Assembly: GCA_964627455.1 (NCBI GenBank)
Contig: CAZVKC010000034.1
Location: 21,647-85,646 of the forward strand
Direction: 5' to 3'
DNA length: 64,000 bases
DNA from: F-183 sp964627455
GTDB lineage: Bacteria > Acidobacteriota > Terriglobia > Bryobacterales > Bryobacteraceae
Shown: piece by piece, positions 40,749 to 49,351 of the stretch
Numbering within the stretch: the stretch's first letter is position 1
Layout: the number at the start of each line of letters is the position of its first letter
Program-made: the position numbers and the translations under genes
The notes under the pieces: generated by a model
Database searches by the model: none
Seen by the model: the letters and a program-made list of their open reading frames with translations, nothing else
Told to the model about the DNA's origin: nothing

Positions 40749-42731
40749 CTAGTAATTGAAGAGGAAGTCGACCTTGTTGAACAAGGCCCAGAGAAGGCTG
40801 GACGCACGATCTGTGCGGGTCCCGCGGCCGCTTTGCATCTGGCGCAATCCCGTCGCACGTTCGGCGTCGCTCGGAGGACGGCTCAGTGCGGTCAGATATA
40901 GCCGGTTGACCAGTTCCGTGTCGTTCTGGCTCTGCAGGATCGCCTGCTGCACGAGGCTCGCCGTCGAACCCGTACCCGCCGCACGAATCCGCGCGATGAC
41001 GAAGTTGTCGTTCATCATCCCCAGGGCCTGCTGCACCGCGCCGTCCTGCTTGCGCTCTTCATCGTCGCGATTCCCGGGCAGGAAATTCGCCACGAACGCG
41101 CCAAGCGTCCCCGGTTCCGGCATCTGGATCGCCCAGTTGAACGTCCTGGTCGTGTTCTCGTCGATGCGGTAGGTGTAACTGCTCTGGACATTCGACGCGA
41201 GCGCGATCGAATCAGCAACCTCCTCGCCCCACAACCGGCGCGGCAGGTGACGGGCAAACATCGTCTCATAGCGCGGCTGCCAGGTTCCCACGTCGTAACG
41301 CGAGGACAACTGGTAGGCCTCGGAATTGACGATCTTCCGCATCAGGTCCTTCAGGTTGAAACCGCCCGCCGCGAACTCCTTCGCGAGATCGCGCAGCAGT
41401 TCCGGATGCGACGGTTGCAGGGTGCACAACGATTCCTCGAAGCAATCTGACGGCGGATTGTCGGGATCGACGCGAGCCAGGTCGAACTGGTTCGCCGGAT
41501 GCACGATGCCGCGTCCGAAGAACTCCTTCCACAGGTAGTTCACCGAAGCGCGCGCAAACTGGAAGTCCTCCGTCACTTCGCGGGCAAGCGCGGTGCGGTA
41601 GTCTTCGCCGGGCTTGGGTCCCCGGCCGCTGAACGGATACACCGGCGCAACGTTGCGCATGCTGCCCACGATGATGCGCGCCGGGCGATTGCCGGAGGTC
41701 GACCCGAGCGGGTAATCCGCAGCACGCGGGTTGTCCACCAGGCCCCAGTAATAGAGGTTGTTATTACCGTTCGTCGCGGGTCCGCGGACGATGGTGGTCT
41801 TCGACAGGAAAGCCGAGAGTCCCCACATCTGGTTGCGCATGGCGCTGTGACCCCAGACGCTCAGCGAATCGAGATGGTACTTGCCGTTGTGGCACAACAC
41901 GCAATTGACATGCGTGATGCCGAGAAAGTTGTCCGCAATGTTGGCTGCCTGCTGGTCCCAGATATCGTTGTTCGGACCACCAGTGACACGGCCCGCCAGC
42001 AGCCAGTTGAGTTCCCCGGTCTCCCAGGAATTGGACCCCTTCGCGGCAATCACCTCGCGAACCATCTGGTCGTAACCCTTGCCGCCCTGCAGACTGTCCC
42101 GGATCCACTTGTTGAACGCTTCTCTGCCCTGCGGCTGGCGGTTCAGCCCGATCGAGCGGATGAACGCCGTATTCTTGAAGCGGTCGCCCAGCCAGTAGCT
42201 CCACTTGTCGAGCCAAAGCGGGCTTGCCAGGAGTTCTTCAACGAGCTTCGCCCGCTTATCCGGCGACTTGTCCGCAACAAAAGACTCCACCCGCTCCCGA
42301 ACCGGGACGCGTCCCGTAAGGTCCAGCGTCACGCGGCGGATGAATTCGTAATCGTTGGTCTTGGCAGCCGGCTTGACGTTCTCCGCCTGCAATTTCGCGA
42401 AGATGTACCGGTCGATGGTCCCGTTGTCGCCGGCCGCAAGAGCCGTATCCGACATCATACGCGCCGCTGCCAGGTCCGCAACCGGACCTCCGAGGCGTGC
42501 GGCAACTTCGATCGCCTGTCGTCCCAGGACAAAGTTCTCCGGATCGTTCGGCGGCCTCCTGCGGAACTTTTCCCGCTCCGCGAAGAAAGTGCAATCGGCG
42601 GCCGGTTTCAGCAACAACTCGTCGGCCGCTTGCTGTTGTAGCTGTAGCTGTTCCTGTGCCTGCGCCGATCCCGCCGCGACGATCGCGCCGAGAAGGATGC
42701 AGGTCCTCCACTGGTTTTGTCTTGTTTTCAT
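40749..42731 (-). CDS. Exported DUF1549/DUF1553 protein with one CxxCH heme motif
   Basis: A 660-residue protein with a signal peptide (MKTRQNQWRTCILLGAIVAA then SAQAQ) followed by a Gln-rich segment. DUF1549 is seen in RRVTLDLTGRVPVRERVESF and the central region, with FLGITHVNCVLCHNGKYHLD carrying CxxCH, a possible c-type heme site. DUF1553 is seen in YLWKEFFGRGIVHPANQFDL and the C-terminal GLRQMQSGRGTRTDRASSLL. It forms an operon with the DUF1501 gene. The pair is thought to act on the cell surface, but its substrate is unknown. Confidence 0.92.
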   Translation of the reverse strand: MKTRQNQWRTCILLGAIVAAGSAQAQEQLQLQQQAADELLLKPAADCTFFAEREKFRRRPPNDPENFVLGRQAIEVAARLGGPVADLAAARMMSDTALAAGDNGTIDRYIFAKLQAENVKPAAKTNDYEFIRRVTLDLTGRVPVRERVESFVADKSPDKRAKLVEELLASPLWLDKWSYWLGDRFKNTAFIRSIGLNRQPQGREAFNKWIRDSLQGGKGYDQMVREVIAAKGSNSWETGELNWLLAGRVTGGPNNDIWDQQAANIADNFLGITHVNCVLCHNGKYHLDSLSVWGHSAMRNQMWGLSAFLSKTTIVRGPATNGNNNLYYWGLVDNPRAADYPLGSTSGNRPARIIVGSMRNVAPVYPFSGRGPKPGEDYRTALAREVTEDFQFARASVNYLWKEFFGRGIVHPANQFDLARVDPDNPPSDCFEESLCTLQPSHPELLRDLAKEFAAGGFNLKDLMRKIVNSEAYQLSSRYDVGTWQPRYETMFARHLPRRLWGEEVADSIALASNVQSSYTYRIDENTTRTFNWAIQMPEPGTLGAFVANFLPGNRDDEERKQDGAVQQALGMMNDNFVIARIRAAGTGSTASLVQQAILQSQNDTELVNRLYLTALSRPPSDAERATGLRQMQSGRGTRTDRASSLLWALFNKVDFLFNY

Positions 42732-42909
42732 CAGCCTAGCCTGTCTGAGAGATCTGCCTTAACGATTTTAACGTTATGGCCATTCTTCCAGATCGAACAC
42801 GTGGTCCGGAAGATAGTTTCTACCTTAAAGGAAAGTAAATGTTGACTTATGCCGCCGGGGGGAGCCCAGAACGACTCTGGCGTCCGGCAGTGGGTAGAAT
42901 CAAGAGCGT

Positions 42910-43863
42910 ATGCGGAAACTCGCCACTTTTCTGACCGTCTTTCTCAGCCTCTTGTTTGTGATCTTTGTTGTGAACCAAACATCTCAGTTGGTTCAACTCG
43001 CAACAGCCTTGCACCCCGCCGCTGGGCGCGCCGCCCTTTTTGCGCTCTTGACTATCTACGCCATCACGATCCTCATACCCGTCACCCTCGCAATTCGTCT
43101 TCCCAGGGCGCTGCTTGCGCCTGCAGATACGGCATCGACAGAGTACGTAGACTTCATCCAAAAAACCCATGCGCGGCTGACCAGGAACCCATTGCTCAAA
43201 GGCATTCGCCTGGAACCTGGTGCTAGCGGAATTGAATGCGCGTTCAAGGAGTTGGACCGCAAGGCAGACGAATTCATACGGCGGTCAGCTTCATCGCTGT
43301 TCCTGACGACCGCCATATCGCAAAACGGGAACTTGGACGCAATGCTCGTGCTCGTAGCACAAACGCGCATGATTTGGAACATCGCGCGGATCTACAATCA
43401 GCGGCCTTCCGTACAGGAATGGTTCCACATCTACTCCAACGTTGCAGCGACCGTATTCGTTGCGAACCAGATCGAGGACATGGATATCGCGGAACAGATC
43501 GAACCAGTCGTAACGACGGCGATTGGAAGTTCGGTGATGGGGCTGATCCCAGGCGCGTCGGTTGCGGCATCGATCGCAACACAGGCGGTTCTCACCGGAA
43601 CCGCGAATGCATACCTCACTCTGCGTGTTGGGCTGATTTGCCAATCCTACTGCAAATCACTCACGCCATTTGACCGGAAGCGCGCACGCCGCTTCGCAAG
43701 CATTTCCGCAGCGGGCATGTTGGCCACGATCGTGTCTGAATCCGCAGCGCAAGTGCTCAAATCTATCGGAAATGCCGCGAGGAACGCTGGCGCGGCAACA
43801 GTCGATTCTGCTGGTGCGAAGATCCGAGACCTCGGGGCCAGACTCAATCCATTTGGCGCGTGA
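42910..43863 (+). CDS. DUF697/YcjF-like membrane protein
   Basis: A 317-residue protein with two N-terminal membrane helices (FLTVFLSLLFVIFVV and ALFALLTIYAITILIPVTLA). The C-terminal two thirds match DUF697: SSLFLTTAISQNGNLDAMLV then LVAQTRMIWNIARIY, ANQIED, VMGLIPGASVAASIATQAVL and LICQSYCKSL. YcjF-type proteins accompany GTPases of unknown membrane function; no GTPase gene is adjacent here. TAGAAT lies 9 nt before the ATG. The 3' end overlaps the glycosyltransferase gene by 20 bp in convergent orientation. Confidence 0.85.
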   Translation: MRKLATFLTVFLSLLFVIFVVNQTSQLVQLATALHPAAGRAALFALLTIYAITILIPVTLAIRLPRALLAPADTASTEYVDFIQKTHARLTRNPLLKGIRLEPGASGIECAFKELDRKADEFIRRSASSLFLTTAISQNGNLDAMLVLVAQTRMIWNIARIYNQRPSVQEWFHIYSNVAATVFVANQIEDMDIAEQIEPVVTTAIGSSVMGLIPGASVAASIATQAVLTGTANAYLTLRVGLICQSYCKSLTPFDRKRARRFASISAAGMLATIVSESAAQVLKSIGNAARNAGAATVDSAGAKIRDLGARLNPFGA

Positions 43864-44986
43864 ACTTGCCGTCGGGCTGCAGCAGGTACCGGATCCCGCG
43901 CCACTCGATGGTGTTGCCGAAGAAGCCGGCAACCCAGAATACGAAGCTGAGCAGGTCCTGCTGCAACAGCAAAGGCCATCCCACGGTGGTCCCCAAGACC
44001 GCTTCCGCCACCGCCCTCGCCGCAATCGAGCGCAACGCCAGCGTGAACAGCAGCGCGGGCCACAAGTGCGGAGCCGCCGCTACGAAGAACAGCGCCAGGG
44101 GAAACGGGTTCGTGAACAACTGACCCACATAGCCTGCGGGACGCGACCGCCGCGTGCTGCGCGCCCAGCGGATGCGATGCGCCGCGTTCTTCTCGAACGT
44201 CTCCGACCCAATGCGATGCTCCACCACGTAAGCCGACAGGATCACGCCCCAGCCCGCCTCCGACGCGAACTTGCCCATCACGAAGTCCTCGGCCAGGTAT
44301 TCGTTGAGCCGGTCGAAACCGCCGATCTCGCGCAAACAACGCCGCCGCGCCGCAATCGTCGGACCCACGGCAAAGTGCATGCCCTCGAGCATCCGCGCCA
44401 CCAGCACGCCGCCGAAAAACTCAGTGTTCATCCCGACGGCTTCCAGCCGCGACCAGATGCTGCCTTCGCCGCCGATCGCCCGGTACGGGCACGTCGCGAC
44501 GCCCAGTTTCGGATCCTGGAACTCAGCCGCCACCACATGCAGCAGATACGGGTCCACGCGGATGTCCGAATCACTCATGATCAGCAAATCGTGCGATGCC
44601 TCGCGCATCATGTGATCGAGGCTCCACACCTTCGCATTCGGATACGGCGGCTCGCCGACAAACAGCAGCCGCGACGGGATGTCCGGAAAAACAGCCTGCA
44701 GCCTCCGCACGACGGGCACGGCAGCATCCGACTCGTTGCGAACCGCGAACAGGATCTCGTACTCACCCGCATACTTCTGCGTGAAGAAGCTGCGCAGGTT
44801 GTCTTCGAGCCCTTCATCGTGGCCCGACAACGGCTTCAGGATCGACACCGGCTCCGGGCCGCGCTGAAGCGGCGATGGCCGCATGGAAAGGAACTTCCGC
44901 GCGGCCACCACGATCAATACGCAATACACCCAGCTGCCGAGCAGGACGCCGCCCAGGATCCAGGCGGCTACAGCGGAGACCGGCAT
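43844..44986 (-). CDS. hpnI: GT2/GT21-type glycosyltransferase, HpnI-like
   Basis: A 380-residue membrane glycosyltransferase with one N-terminal helix and a hydrophobic C-terminal region. The GT21-like motifs are VSILKPLSGHDEGLEDNL (nucleotide-binding D), LIMSDSDIRVDP (metal-binding DxD), AEDFVMG (catalytic base) and HRIRWARSTR (R/QxxRW). HpnI transfers N-acetylglucosamine to bacteriohopanetetrol in hopanoid side-chain synthesis; ceramide glucosyltransferases share the motifs, so the lipid acceptor is not certain. It starts 3 bp after the thrS stop, so it is co-transcribed with thrS. No other hopanoid genes are in the window. Confidence 0.8.
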   Translation of the reverse strand: MPVSAVAAWILGGVLLGSWVYCVLIVVAARKFLSMRPSPLQRGPEPVSILKPLSGHDEGLEDNLRSFFTQKYAGEYEILFAVRNESDAAVPVVRRLQAVFPDIPSRLLFVGEPPYPNAKVWSLDHMMREASHDLLIMSDSDIRVDPYLLHVVAAEFQDPKLGVATCPYRAIGGEGSIWSRLEAVGMNTEFFGGVLVARMLEGMHFAVGPTIAARRRCLREIGGFDRLNEYLAEDFVMGKFASEAGWGVILSAYVVEHRIGSETFEKNAAHRIRWARSTRRSRPAGYVGQLFTNPFPLALFFVAAAPHLWPALLFTLALRSIAARAVAEAVLGTTVGWPLLLQQDLLSFVFWVAGFFGNTIEWRGIRYLLQPDGKFTRQMD

Positions 44987-44989
44987 CCG

Positions 44990-46924
44990 TTAGTCAGCAG
45001 CAGTCTTCGACTCGATGAGCTGCGTGATCTTCGCAATGAACTCATCGGTCTTCTGCACGCCCTGGTCGCCGTGCTTGCGATGGCGCACCGACACCGAGTC
45101 GGCCTCGGCCTCGCGGCCGCCGACCACCAGCATGTACGGAACCTTCTGCAACTGCGCGTCGCGGATCTTCAACTGGACCTTTTCCTTGCGGTCGTCCAGT
45201 TCCACCCGCACGCCGGCCGCCTTCAGGCGCGCTTCCACCTGCTTGGCGTAATCGAGTTGCTTATCGGTGATCGGCAGCACCACGGCCTGCACCGGCGACA
45301 GCCACACCGGGAACGCACCCGCGTAGTGTTCGACGAGAATGCCGAAGAACCGTTCGATCGAACCGTACAACGCGCGATGCACCATGTACGGCTGATGCTT
45401 CCTGCCGTCCTCGGCCACGTACTCGAGGCCGAAGCGCCGCGGCAGCGTGAAGTCGAACTGCGCGGTCGAAAGCTGCCACTTGCGTCCGATGGCGTCGACG
45501 AGCTTGACGTCGATCTTAGGACCATAAAACGCAGCCTCGTCCGGCGCGACCTTGGCATTGATGCCGAGCCGCACGCACGCACGCTTGAGCGCCTGCTCGC
45601 CGAGTTCCCACTGTTCGGGCGTGCCGTCGTACTTGCCGCTCGCGCCGCCGTCCCAGGTGGAAACTTCCGCTTCGTAGTCGTTGAAGCCGAAGCAGCGCAG
45701 AGTGTCGAACGCGAACTCGAGGCAGCTCACGATCTCGTCTTCGGTCTGTTCCGGCGTACAGAAGATGTGCGCGTCATCCTGCGTGAAGCCGCGGACGCGC
45801 AGCAAACCGTGCATCACGCCGCTGCGTTCGTAGCGATACACCGTGCCGAGTTCGCCGAGGCGCACCGGAAGTTCGCGGTAGCTGCGCAGCCGGTCCGCGA
45901 AGATCAGGATGTGGAACGGGCAGTTCATCGGCTTCAACTGATACTCGGCGTCGTCGAGAGGCATGCGGGTGAACATGTTCTCGGCGTAGAAGCCGTAGTG
46001 GCCGGAGGTCTTCCACAGGTCCGAACGCGCGATGTGCGGCGTATAGACGAGCGAGTAGCCGCGCTTCAGGTACTGATCGCGCATCCAGTCTTCGATCGTC
46101 TTGCGGATGATGCCGCCCTTGGGGTGGAAGAAGATCAGGCCGGGACCGGCGAGTTCCTGGATCGAGAACAGATCCAGTTCCTGGCCGAGCTTGCGGTGAT
46201 CGCGGCGCTTCGCTTCTTCAATGCGCGCAATGAACTCGTCGAGTTCCTTCTGCGAGAAGAAAGCCGTGCCGTAAATACGCTGCAACTGCGCGTTCTTTTC
46301 GTCGCCCTTCCAATAGGAACCCGACACGCTCAGCAGCTTAAACGCCTTGATGCGCTTGGTGGACGGCACATGCGGACCGCGGCAGAAGTCGATGAAGTGC
46401 GGCCCGAGCGTGTATTCCGAAAAGGTTTCATCGGCCTTCTCGGTGATGAGTTCGCACTTCATCCACGCGTCTTTGTACTTGTTGAGGCCGTCGTCCTTGC
46501 GCGTCATCACGCGCTCGTACGGCAGGTCGCGGTCGCGGATCTCGCGCATGCGCTGTTCGATGCGCTCCAGGTCTTCCGTCGAAAACGGTTCCGCACGCTG
46601 GAAGTCATAGAAGAAACCCGTCTCGGTCGGCGGACCGATGCCCAGCTTCGTCTCGGGAAACAGTTCGAGCACAGCGGCGGCGAGCAAGTGCGCGGTGGAA
46701 TGGCGGTACACCTCGAGCGCCTCGGGATTGCGCGAGGTCAGGATCTCCAGCGTCGCATCGGTAGTGAGCGGACGGTTGAGGTCCTGTAATTCACCGTTGA
46801 CACGCGCGACGACAGCATCGTCGGCAAGGCGCGAACTGATCGACCGCGCAATTTCCATTGGCGTGCTGGAGGCAGGCACGGACTTTTGACTGCCATCCGG
46901 CAACGTCACGTTGATGTTGCTCAT
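44990..46924 (-). CDS. thrS: Threonine-tRNA ligase
   Basis: A 644-residue class II synthetase. The N-terminal TGS domain starts MSNINVTLPDGSQKSVPASS. The editing domain has STAHLLAAAVLELFPE (HxxxH zinc region). Motif 2 and the zinc Cys of the catalytic core are seen in YQLKPMNCPFHILIF and RYERSGVMHGLLRVRGFTQD. The anticodon-binding domain ends the protein. The start at 46924 is chosen because upstream codons precede the TGS domain without similarity. It is the first gene of the thrS-hpnI pair, and the preceding terminator isolates it from the Tad genes. No T-box leader is expected or seen. Confidence 0.97.
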   Translation of the reverse strand: MSNINVTLPDGSQKSVPASSTPMEIARSISSRLADDAVVARVNGELQDLNRPLTTDATLEILTSRNPEALEVYRHSTAHLLAAAVLELFPETKLGIGPPTETGFFYDFQRAEPFSTEDLERIEQRMREIRDRDLPYERVMTRKDDGLNKYKDAWMKCELITEKADETFSEYTLGPHFIDFCRGPHVPSTKRIKAFKLLSVSGSYWKGDEKNAQLQRIYGTAFFSQKELDEFIARIEEAKRRDHRKLGQELDLFSIQELAGPGLIFFHPKGGIIRKTIEDWMRDQYLKRGYSLVYTPHIARSDLWKTSGHYGFYAENMFTRMPLDDAEYQLKPMNCPFHILIFADRLRSYRELPVRLGELGTVYRYERSGVMHGLLRVRGFTQDDAHIFCTPEQTEDEIVSCLEFAFDTLRCFGFNDYEAEVSTWDGGASGKYDGTPEQWELGEQALKRACVRLGINAKVAPDEAAFYGPKIDVKLVDAIGRKWQLSTAQFDFTLPRRFGLEYVAEDGRKHQPYMVHRALYGSIERFFGILVEHYAGAFPVWLSPVQAVVLPITDKQLDYAKQVEARLKAAGVRVELDDRKEKVQLKIRDAQLQKVPYMLVVGGREAEADSVSVRHRKHGDQGVQKTDEFIAKITQLIESKTAAD

Positions 46925-46965
46925 TTCTATACAGGTTACCAGAGTCCCCGCTGAATCCCAATGAA

Positions 46966-46997
46966 AACGGGGCATCCGGCACACCGGATGCCCCGTT
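46966..46997 (-). terminator. Strong terminator of the Tad minor-pilin operon
   Basis: A 14-bp perfect stem (46966-46979 and 46984-46997) with loop CACA lies 11 bp after the minus-strand stop codon at 47009. On the minus strand it is followed by TTTTCATT. It separates the Tad genes from thrS. Confidence 0.85.
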
Positions 46998-47008
46998 GCG
47001 AGGGAGTA

Positions 47009-48610
47009 CTACTGGCTGATTCGCAGAATGAACGAGGCGACTTGCCCAAACGCCTGCGTCAGGCGGGTCGAATCCTCGGCGTAGACATAGGTTCCAACCG
47101 GCTGCGACGAATTGTAGCCCGGGAAAGCCGTATAGAAGTTGTTTCCTGACGTATCGCCATTGGGATCGTTGGCTACCCGCTGGAGCAGTGGATGATTCAC
47201 ATTTCCCAAGCCGATCGCGTAGACGAACACGCCCGGAAAACTGCGGCCATCCGGAAGGTTGCGTGTTATTCTCGCGGTGTTGGCGGCGTCCGCAGTTGCA
47301 TTGTAGGCAGCATAGTGGGCGTTGTAGTTGTTCGCCACGATGCGTGAAGCGCCGTCGACTGTTGTCCGCGTTAGCGAGTAGTAGCTTGCATTGTCGAGGG
47401 TATTGCCGTATACATCCCGGTCAGGCAGCCACGACAGGTTCGGGGTGATGGTGTTTGTGTTTGACACAACCCCCCAGGGACTACAACCCGCAGCAGTCAC
47501 GTTGCCGTCATCCGTGGTGGAACTCACCGAGGTTGACCTGTATTTGAACGCGGCCCAACTATTAGAGGAGTCCGCGTATATGCCAGCCACCGGCCCCGTG
47601 GGAACCGCGCTCAAAAACGAGCCTGTGCCAAAGGACCAGCCGGTGGTCCAGCTTGGTGGACTGGTCTGGATGTTCCCACGCGGCGAAGCCGTGCTCTTGA
47701 GCGATTTGCCCGTGGAATCCTGACAAGTGGTGGCGTCGGCCAGGATGCCTTCCTGCCGGGTTACGCCGCCCCGGAAGTCGAGAGTGACCACGTTCGGCTC
47801 GCCGTCGGTGAATAGGAGCAAAACATTCAAGGCTCCAGGCAAACCGACCTTGTACAGCTCGTTGTAGCCGAGGCTCACGGCCTGCGGAGTCCCGGTGCCG
47901 CCATTGCACGAGAGCTGGTCCAGTAACGCATTCGTCGAACTGCTGGAACCAATGACATTCTGGAAATCGGTAGTCGGCGAGGTGGCAATGTTGGAGGCCA
48001 TGTTGAACGTAATCAGACCAATCCGGTCCCGGCCAACGCTGAACATGCTGGTGAACTGCTTGGCCGCCGCTTTCATGGCCGCGCATGCCGTCGGACTTCC
48101 AGTATTCATCGAGCCGGACCGGTCCAGAACCATCATGATGACCGAGTCCCGCCGCGTCGCTTCGCTGAACGCGCGAACCGTATTGGAATTCCAACCCCAA
48201 AAACGCATGAAATATGCCGGGGCGTCTGCCCGGGCGTTTACTTGCACATGGCGGATCAACGGTTGAGCAGGATCGTCGAAAACCAGAGGCTGATCAATCT
48301 GGACGTTGGTAGCCGACATGGTCCCCGATGGAAAGTTTTTATTGAACCAGTTGGTGGCGTTCGTTTGAGCCGAAACGGCCTGGGCCGCGGTCGTCTGGCC
48401 GAGGCTCAAAGCCCGCGCCGCCGCCACCGAGGCGCCGTCGGTCGCAAGCTGGAGCTTCGTTTTCACCCCGTATAACACCCCGGCGTCCACGCTCAGCCCC
48501 ATCATCGAAATGATGACCGGCATGGACAGAATTCCCAGCAACAAAGTTGCGCCCGACTCCTGCTGCAGCCGGCGGGACGAAATCGGCAGCACTTGAGGTT
48601 TCTTCTGCAT
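47009..48610 (-). CDS. TadG-like pilus protein with VWFA domain
   Basis: A 533-residue protein starting MQKKPQVLPISSRRLQQESG at 48610, fixed by GAGGAG six bases upstream. An N-terminal TadG-like helix (ATLLLGILSMPVIISMMGLS) follows a short basic leader. The VWFA domain has the MIDAS site: VLDRSGSMNTGS (DxSxS), and later LLLFTDGEPN with its Asp, so metal-dependent adhesion is likely. A long Ser/Thr/Asn-rich insertion separates blades. Tad minor pilins with VWFA domains sit at the tip or base of Flp pili. It is the last gene of a three-gene set ending at a strong terminator. Confidence 0.88.
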   Translation of the reverse strand: MQKKPQVLPISSRRLQQESGATLLLGILSMPVIISMMGLSVDAGVLYGVKTKLQLATDGASVAAARALSLGQTTAAQAVSAQTNATNWFNKNFPSGTMSATNVQIDQPLVFDDPAQPLIRHVQVNARADAPAYFMRFWGWNSNTVRAFSEATRRDSVIMMVLDRSGSMNTGSPTACAAMKAAAKQFTSMFSVGRDRIGLITFNMASNIATSPTTDFQNVIGSSSSTNALLDQLSCNGGTGTPQAVSLGYNELYKVGLPGALNVLLLFTDGEPNVVTLDFRGGVTRQEGILADATTCQDSTGKSLKSTASPRGNIQTSPPSWTTGWSFGTGSFLSAVPTGPVAGIYADSSNSWAAFKYRSTSVSSTTDDGNVTAAGCSPWGVVSNTNTITPNLSWLPDRDVYGNTLDNASYYSLTRTTVDGASRIVANNYNAHYAAYNATADAANTARITRNLPDGRSFPGVFVYAIGLGNVNHPLLQRVANDPNGDTSGNNFYTAFPGYNSSQPVGTYVYAEDSTRLTQAFGQVASFILRISQ

Positions 48611-48621
48611 CGTTTCGCTCC

Positions 48622-49314
48622 TCACATGAAGACTCTTGTCGATACACCGCTTGCGTCGAAGTCTCCCGAACCCATCGAACTGACCGGCTTGAAGAACGAC
48701 TCGACAACGTAAACATACTGGCCCGCGGTCATGGCTGAACCCCACAAAGTGGTGAATTCGGAACTCGCGACTGCCGTCGCGTTGGTCGTGATGTTCGAAA
48801 CCACGCCTGTACTCGAATTCCAACCTGTACTCGGCGCCGCCCCAATGAAGCTCTCTACCGTGCTGCCCCTGAGTTGAAGACTCCGGTTGCCCACATAGAT
48901 CCTCTGCGACATGACGTACTTGCCTGCATTAATACAGCCGCACGTCGAACTGACCATCTCCACCTTGGTAAACACCAGCAAGCCGTTCCCCGCATTGCTC
49001 ACCCGCGCCCCGGCCGACACCGCCTCCAGGTCCAAACCGCTCGCAACACGCTCCAGTACCTGCTGAGTGCCAAGATCCGTCATGTCCTGGCCCTTCGTGT
49101 ACAGCATGGCAGCAGCACGCGTCACGTCATTTGCCTTGATATAGCGGACGAAGTTCATCCCGGTGATAAACGTCCAAACCAAAGGCGGCATCGTCAGGAA
49201 CATCCACAAGGCAAACTCGATCGCCTCAGACCCACGCTGGCGCCGCCGCCGGGCTTGGCTGACGTTCTTCAACCCCGGTCGCGGCTCGTCCAATTTTTTG
49301 TCAATAGGTTCCAT
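48622..49314 (-). CDS. TadE/TadG-like minor pilin
   Basis: A 230-residue protein starting MEPIDKKLDEPRPGLKNVSQ with AGGGTG before the ATG. After a basic stretch (QARRRRQRGSEAIEFALW) comes one membrane helix (MFLTMPPLVWTFITGMNFV), the TadE/TadG prepilin-like N-terminus with Glu at position 5 of the hydrophobic segment. The exported part is rich in Ser/Thr/Gly with cysteines (STCGC). It is followed 11 bp later by the TadG-like gene. It probably contributes a minor subunit of a Flp/Tad pilus. Confidence 0.8.
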   Translation of the reverse strand: MEPIDKKLDEPRPGLKNVSQARRRRQRGSEAIEFALWMFLTMPPLVWTFITGMNFVRYIKANDVTRAAAMLYTKGQDMTDLGTQQVLERVASGLDLEAVSAGARVSNAGNGLLVFTKVEMVSSTCGCINAGKYVMSQRIYVGNRSLQLRGSTVESFIGAAPSTGWNSSTGVVSNITTNATAVASSEFTTLWGSAMTAGQYVYVVESFFKPVSSMGSGDFDASGVSTRVFM

Positions 49315-49351
49315 AATCACCCTGAGGGCAAGAGACCAGAATTCGCAATCT

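Noticed and set aside
43670..46789. 1039-residue plus-strand ORF rich in His, Arg and Gln
   Set aside because: Antisense shadow of thrS and hpnI in high-GC DNA; no domain, no start signals.
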